A stretch of DNA of 64,000 bases. Source: an uncultured Alloprevotella sp. (GTDB lineage Bacteria; Bacteroidota; Bacteroidia; Bacteroidales; Bacteroidaceae). A model generated the notes under the pieces. It worked only from the letters and a program-made list of their open reading frames with translations. It had not been told where the DNA came from and did no database searches. Made by a program: the position numbers and the translations under genes. Where the stretch lies: the NCBI GenBank assembly GCA_944322095.1, contig CALUNU010000008.1, positions 1 to 64,000 of the forward strand, written 5' to 3'. Every line of letters begins with the position of its first letter. The first letter of the stretch is position 1. Below, one piece after another: positions 60,126 to 64,000 of this stretch.

Positions 60126-61226
60126 ATGACAATCTATCCGAAACTCATAACCGACGCCCTCGCCACCGTGCGCTATCCCGGCACGGGGAAGAACCTCGTT
60201 GAGGCCGGCATGGTGGAGGACGACCTGCGCATCGAAGGCATGAGCGTGGCCTTCTCGCTGCTGTTTGAAAAGAGCACCGACCCTTTTCTCAAATCGGTCG
60301 TAAAGGCAGCCGAGGCTGCCATCCACGCCTACGTCAGTCCCGAAGTGAACGTGGCCATCCACGTCAAGACGCGCCAGAGTCCCCGTCCCGAACCGGGCAA
60401 GATGCTGCCCGGCGTGCGCAGCGTCATAGCCGTTAGCTCCGGCAAGGGCGGCGTGGGCAAGAGTACCGTGGCGGCCAACCTGGCCGTAGCGCTGGCAGCC
60501 CTCGGCTACCGCGTGGGCCTGCTCGACGCCGACATTTTCGGTCCGTCGGTGCCCAAGATGTTTCACCTCGAACACGAGCAGATCTTCGCCGAGGAAGTGG
60601 GCGGCCGCCAGGTGCTCATCCCCGCTGAGAAGTACGGGGTGAAAATTCTCTCCATCGGTTTTTTCGTCAAGCCCGAAACGGCCACGCTGTGGCGCGGCGC
60701 CATGGCGTCGAACGCCTTGAAACAGCTCATAGCCGACGCAGGCTGGGGCGAACTCGACTACTTCATCCTTGATACGCCTCCCGGCACGAGCGATATCCAC
60801 TTGACGCTCCTGCAAACCCTGGCCATCACGGGAGCCGTCATCGTTTCGACCCCGCAACAGGTGGCCCTGGCCGATGCCCGCAAAGGCGTCGACATGTATC
60901 GCAACGAAAAGGTGAACGTGCCCATCCTCGGCCTTGTGGAAAACATGTCGTGGTTTACGCCCGCCGAGCTGCCCGACCATCGCTACTACATCTTCGGCCG
61001 CGACGGCGTGCGCACGCTGGCCGACGAGCTGAACGTGCCCCTGCTTGGGCAGATTCCTCTCGTGCAGAGCATCTGCGAGAGCGGCGACGGCGGCGAACCC
61101 GCTGCTGTCAACGGCGACACTGTGACGGGACTGGCCTTCCGCGACCTGGCCCGCCGCGTTGTTGAGGAAACCGAGCGGCGCAACCGCGAGCAGCCGCCCA
61201 CCCACATCGTCGAAACGCATAAATAA
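60126..61226 (+). CDS. mrp: Mrp/ApbC-type Fe-S cluster carrier ATPase
   Basis: This 366-aa P-loop ATPase has an N-terminal MIP18/DUF59 domain (residues 1-90) followed by the Mrp domain. The deviant Walker A is SSGKGGVGKSTVAANLA; switch I is LDADIFGPSVPKM; Walker B is FILDTPPGTSDIHL. The C-terminal region, where many Mrp proteins have a CPxC pair, reads NMSWFTPAELPDHRYY and has no such pair. That is common in this lineage but raises the question of how the cluster is bound. It ends at a strong terminator (61252-61300). Confidence 0.93.
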   Translation: MTIYPKLITDALATVRYPGTGKNLVEAGMVEDDLRIEGMSVAFSLLFEKSTDPFLKSVVKAAEAAIHAYVSPEVNVAIHVKTRQSPRPEPGKMLPGVRSVIAVSSGKGGVGKSTVAANLAVALAALGYRVGLLDADIFGPSVPKMFHLEHEQIFAEEVGGRQVLIPAEKYGVKILSIGFFVKPETATLWRGAMASNALKQLIADAGWGELDYFILDTPPGTSDIHLTLLQTLAITGAVIVSTPQQVALADARKGVDMYRNEKVNVPILGLVENMSWFTPAELPDHRYYIFGRDGVRTLADELNVPLLGQIPLVQSICESGDGGEPAAVNGDTVTGLAFRDLARRVVEETERRNREQPPTHIVETHK

Positions 61227-61251
61227 ATAATCGGGAACAGCCCGTTCTGAT

Positions 61252-61300
61252 TTTCTCTTCCCTGTTGCTGAGATCCGCTGACAGGGAAGAGAAAGTTTTT
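61252..61300 (+). terminator. Terminator of the mnmA-mrp gene run
   Basis: A 14-bp perfect stem (61252-61265 with 61281-61294) is followed by g and five T residues. Confidence 0.93.
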
Positions 61301-61401
61301 ATTATGCAATAGCTGGAAATTGGTATTTTGCGGTTCTTTTCTTTCTCCATATTCTTTTCGGCTTAGGATTTATGGTTCGTACAAATACCGAAATGTAGCG
61401 A

Positions 61402-61432
61402 TTGTGGACGTTTTGTTTAACTTGTACTTTTG
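61402..61432 (+). promoter_or_regulatory. Promoter of the TonB-dependent receptor gene
   Basis: TTG (61402-61404), 20 bases, TACTTTTG (61425-61432): a perfect Bacteroidetes promoter 48 bases before the start codon. It overlaps the longer in-frame open frame, which is why the start at 61480 was chosen. Confidence 0.88.
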
Positions 61433-61479
61433 CAACCGAATTTAAACAGACGTTTTTAAAAAGTTATTCAGCATTATAC

Positions 61480-63885
61480 ATGAGAAGAGCCATTCGACCC
61501 TATCTTAGTTTATTGCTTTTTTTCGTTGTTGTCCATCCTCTTGCTTTTTCCCAATCAGCACCTACGATTATTTCGGGTTCTGTGACAGATGCGACCACGG
61601 GTTCTCCTTTGCCGTATGCCAAGGTCGAACTTTGTATAGCCCCTACGGGTCAGGTTCAGGCTGCTACGCTTGTCAAAACTGACGGAACGTACCGGCTGCA
61701 AGCAGATGTTCCGGGGGAATATCAGTTGAAAATCAGTTGTGTTGGCTATCAAACGCTTCGCTCTGGAATATTACATGTAGTGGAAGAAGGAAAAGAGCAC
61801 AGACAATCGTTTGAACTGAAAGGAACGGATATGGCTTTGGGAGAAGCCTTGGTGAAAGGACAGAATGCTGCCAGCCGCATGCAGCAACAAGCTTTTAACG
61901 TACAGGCTCTGGAAACGAAAAAATTGGAGAGTACCACATTGGACTTGGCGCATGCCATGGGAAAAATCAGTGGTGTAAAGATTCGCGAGACAGGAGGCCT
62001 GGGTTCGGATGTTCGTGTTTCACTGGGAGGTTTTTCCGGCCGCCATATTAAGTTATTCATAGATGGTGTTCCTATGGACGGTATGGGAACGGCTTTTGGC
62101 TTGAATAATATTCCGGCAGGTTTAGCAAAGCGCATTGAAGTTTACAAAGGGGTTGTGCCTATTGAATTGGGTGGAGACGCTCTTGGCGGAGCTGTCAACA
62201 TTGTGACTGATGAGGAGCGGCGTAGCAGGGTGAATATATCGTATTCTTATGGTTCGTTTAATACGCATCGCTCCAATATATATGCGGAGCATACGACGGA
62301 ACGGGGATTATATTTTTCATTGAATGCTTATCAGAATTATTCTGACAACGATTATGAGGTGGATGCCAAGATTCATGATTTTGAAACGCATATATATGAG
62401 AAGAACAAGCGCCGTGTGCGCAGTTTCCATAACGCTTATCACAATGAGGCGGCCGTGGCTAAGCTGGGTGTAGTGGACAAGCCTTGGGCTGAGCGTTTGC
62501 TCGTCGGTTTCATTGGCGGTTATGAGTATAAGGAGCAGCAGCATGCTTCCAGCATGGATCGCGTTTTCGGTGAGCGGTACAGTACGGCCACGACGCTTAT
62601 GCCGACATTGAGTTACGCGGGGCGTTTCGACGTGTTGGATGGATTGAGGGTGGGGTTGGACGGAGCATATAATTTCGGTAGGTCTTATTCTGCCGATACG
62701 GCCCGACGCGAGTATAACTGGCTGGGTCAATACCGTGAGTATGAGTCGACTGAGGAGTCTGGTGAGCTTGCATATCAGAAGTATCGCTATCGCGATAACA
62801 ATGCTACGGCCAACCTGAAGTTTTCCCTCGGACTTGCACCCGGGCATACGCTGTCTTTCGCTTCGACGCTGACGGCCTTTTCGCGTAAGGGGCACGACGA
62901 AACGGAGGTGGCCGACGAGGCCAGTCGGCATCCGCAACGTTCGATGAAGGATGTCCTCGGCTTGAGCTACCGCTACTCGCACGGGGAGCTTTGGAACGCC
63001 ATTGTTTTTGCAAAGAGCTACCTTAATTATCTCGAATCGTATCTGGACCCGGAGGGGGGAACGGACTATCAGCGGCTCAGCTCGTTCGATACTTATTGGG
63101 GCGGCGGGGTTGCGGCCACATGGTTCGTGTCGCCCGTTGTGCAGGTGAAAGCTTCTTACGAACACGCGTTGCGCCTGCCCACCAGCCGGGAGCTTTTCGG
63201 TACGGGCGACGGCATCGAACTGGGTACGGCGGATTTGAAACCCGAGAACAGCGATAATGTCAACCTGGGCGCCCTGCTTCATCCGTTACGGAGCGGGCGG
63301 CACGACCTGACTTTTGACGTGGCTCTGTCTCTTCGAAATGTGCGTGATTACATCCGGCGTTCTGTTGACGAGACCAAAGGCGTGGCCACCTCTTCCAACC
63401 AGGGAAAAGTGCGCAGCTGGGGCATTGACGCCGGCGGTCGTTATGCTTTTCGCGACCTTTTCTACGTGGGCGGTAACGTGACCTATATCGACATGCGCAA
63501 CATGGAGCGTTATCAGCCCGGAACGACGGTGGAAAGCACTGTCTACAAAGACCGTCAGCCTAATGAGCCTTGGCTTTACGGTAATGTGGAGGCCGGCTTT
63601 ACGCTCCGCAATTTGGGCTTCAAGGGAAGCGTGCTTGACGTTCAGTATGCCCTGAGCTGTGTGGGGAAATTCACGTATGACTGGTCTAACTATAACGGTG
63701 ACGCTTCCATTCCCAGACAGCTCGCTCACGACGTATTCGTGAGTTATACGTTCGGGAGTGAACAGGCTTTTACGCTGGCTGCCGAATGCCGTAACCTGAC
63801 GGACGAGCGCCTTTACGACAACTATAACATCCAGAAACCCGGCCGCTCGTTTGCATTCAAGCTGGCGTACCGCTTCCTGCGTTGA
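61480..63885 (+). CDS. TonB-dependent outer-membrane receptor
   Basis: This 801-aa receptor has a signal peptide (residues 1-25, ending AFSQS) and a carboxypeptidase-regulatory-like domain (about 29-110, GSVTDATTGSPLPYAKVEL). The plug has LGSDVRVSLGGFSGRHIKLF and VYKGVVPIELGGDALGGAVN, and the 22-strand type barrel ends FAFKLAYRFLR with a proper terminal aromatic signature. It is unrelated in detail to the three peptide-locus barrels. The first 1.3 kb is more AT-rich than the second half, so base composition shifts within the gene. A signal-peptide gene follows 62 bases later, probably a partner. Ligand unknown. Confidence 0.92.
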   Translation: MRRAIRPYLSLLLFFVVVHPLAFSQSAPTIISGSVTDATTGSPLPYAKVELCIAPTGQVQAATLVKTDGTYRLQADVPGEYQLKISCVGYQTLRSGILHVVEEGKEHRQSFELKGTDMALGEALVKGQNAASRMQQQAFNVQALETKKLESTTLDLAHAMGKISGVKIRETGGLGSDVRVSLGGFSGRHIKLFIDGVPMDGMGTAFGLNNIPAGLAKRIEVYKGVVPIELGGDALGGAVNIVTDEERRSRVNISYSYGSFNTHRSNIYAEHTTERGLYFSLNAYQNYSDNDYEVDAKIHDFETHIYEKNKRRVRSFHNAYHNEAAVAKLGVVDKPWAERLLVGFIGGYEYKEQQHASSMDRVFGERYSTATTLMPTLSYAGRFDVLDGLRVGLDGAYNFGRSYSADTARREYNWLGQYREYESTEESGELAYQKYRYRDNNATANLKFSLGLAPGHTLSFASTLTAFSRKGHDETEVADEASRHPQRSMKDVLGLSYRYSHGELWNAIVFAKSYLNYLESYLDPEGGTDYQRLSSFDTYWGGGVAATWFVSPVVQVKASYEHALRLPTSRELFGTGDGIELGTADLKPENSDNVNLGALLHPLRSGRHDLTFDVALSLRNVRDYIRRSVDETKGVATSSNQGKVRSWGIDAGGRYAFRDLFYVGGNVTYIDMRNMERYQPGTTVESTVYKDRQPNEPWLYGNVEAGFTLRNLGFKGSVLDVQYALSCVGKFTYDWSNYNGDASIPRQLAHDVFVSYTFGSEQAFTLAAECRNLTDERLYDNYNIQKPGRSFAFKLAYRFLR

Positions 63886-63947
63886 GACGGGTTGCGCGGA
63901 GACGGATAATAAATGCCTACGAACCAATTAAATATAAACGAAACGAT

Positions 63948-64000
63948 ATGAAAAGAAGATTTGACTTTCCGCTACTGCTGTTCAGTGCCTTGGCTTTTGC
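63948..64000 (+). CDS. Start of an exported protein (cut by window end)
   Basis: Only the first 17 codons are present: MKRRFDFPLLLFSALAF, a clear signal-peptide start. It lies 62 bases after the TonB-dependent receptor gene, so it is probably in the same transcript. Product not recognisable. Confidence 0.7.
   Translation, partial: MKRRFDFPLLLFSALAF

Noticed and set aside
61402..61479. Longer start (61402) for the TonB-dependent receptor
   Set aside because: A perfect promoter (61402-61432) lies inside the extension, and the signal peptide begins at 61480.

Overview
The window looks like chromosome from a GC-rich member of the Bacteroidales (Bacteroidetes), possibly Prevotellaceae-like; I cannot name the genus. 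Support comes from repeated promoters of the Bacteroidetes type (TTG, about 20 bases, TAnnTTTG), TonB-dependent outer-membrane proteins, an ExbB-ExbD-ExbD-TonB operon, a C10 (streptopain-like) protease, a GH109-type enzyme and several Bacteroidetes-restricted hypothetical families. No rRNA, tRNA, CRISPR array, transposase or phage gene was seen.

Layout. 1-1022: non-coding, with inverted repeats and one copy of a 380-bp dispersed repeat. 1023-6210 (minus): DUF349 protein, CorA, then the DUF4250-VanZ-DUF3822-rsmD operon. 6369-13675 (plus): RecD-like helicase, cardiolipin synthase, C10 protease, DUF1934 protein, M20 dipeptidase, thymidine kinase. 13779-15149 (minus): ThrE-type exporter. 15150-15979: second copy of the 380-bp repeat. 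15980-20029 (minus): a very large GH2 beta-galactosidase.

20199-36762 (all minus) is the most interesting part: a 16.5-kb peptide-secretion locus. In transcription order it runs: C39-like/VKOR/thioredoxin oxidase; tandem GT25-like glycosyltransferase fused to a methyltransferase; precursor peptide 3; outer-membrane protein 3; C39-peptidase ABC exporter; short HlyD-type adaptor; precursor peptide 2; outer-membrane protein 2; precursor peptide 1; outer-membrane protein 1. The precursors (82-85 aa) share a 26-residue double-glycine leader and carry divergent cores with the same six-cysteine pattern and a tyrosine-rich tail. Each is followed 13-17 bases after its stop by a hairpin and then by a 965-975 aa barrel protein whose ends are nearly identical between copies while the N-terminal region and middle diverge. 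My reading is a family of secreted, disulfide-stapled, possibly glycosylated or methylated peptides, each paired with a dedicated outer-membrane partner. Their activity is unknown.

36763-37697: intergenic repeats. 37698-44007 (minus): TPR protein, FabI, a DMT transporter, a GH109-type oxidoreductase-fold glycosidase, a second TPR protein. 44310-48295 (minus): exbB-exbD-exbD-tonB and a PstS-like lipoprotein, which could energise the outer-membrane proteins above. 48296-49365: non-coding, with a tandem promoter pair and a long inverted repeat. 49366-54961 (plus): IlvE, DUF975 protein, coiled-coil lipoprotein, three-module retropepsin-like protein. 55253-61226 (plus): mnmA, subtilase, xseA, xseB, trmB, mrp. 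61480-63885 (plus): another TonB-dependent receptor, followed by a secreted-protein gene cut by the window end.

Many long open frames lie antisense to the GC-rich genes; I treated them as shadows.
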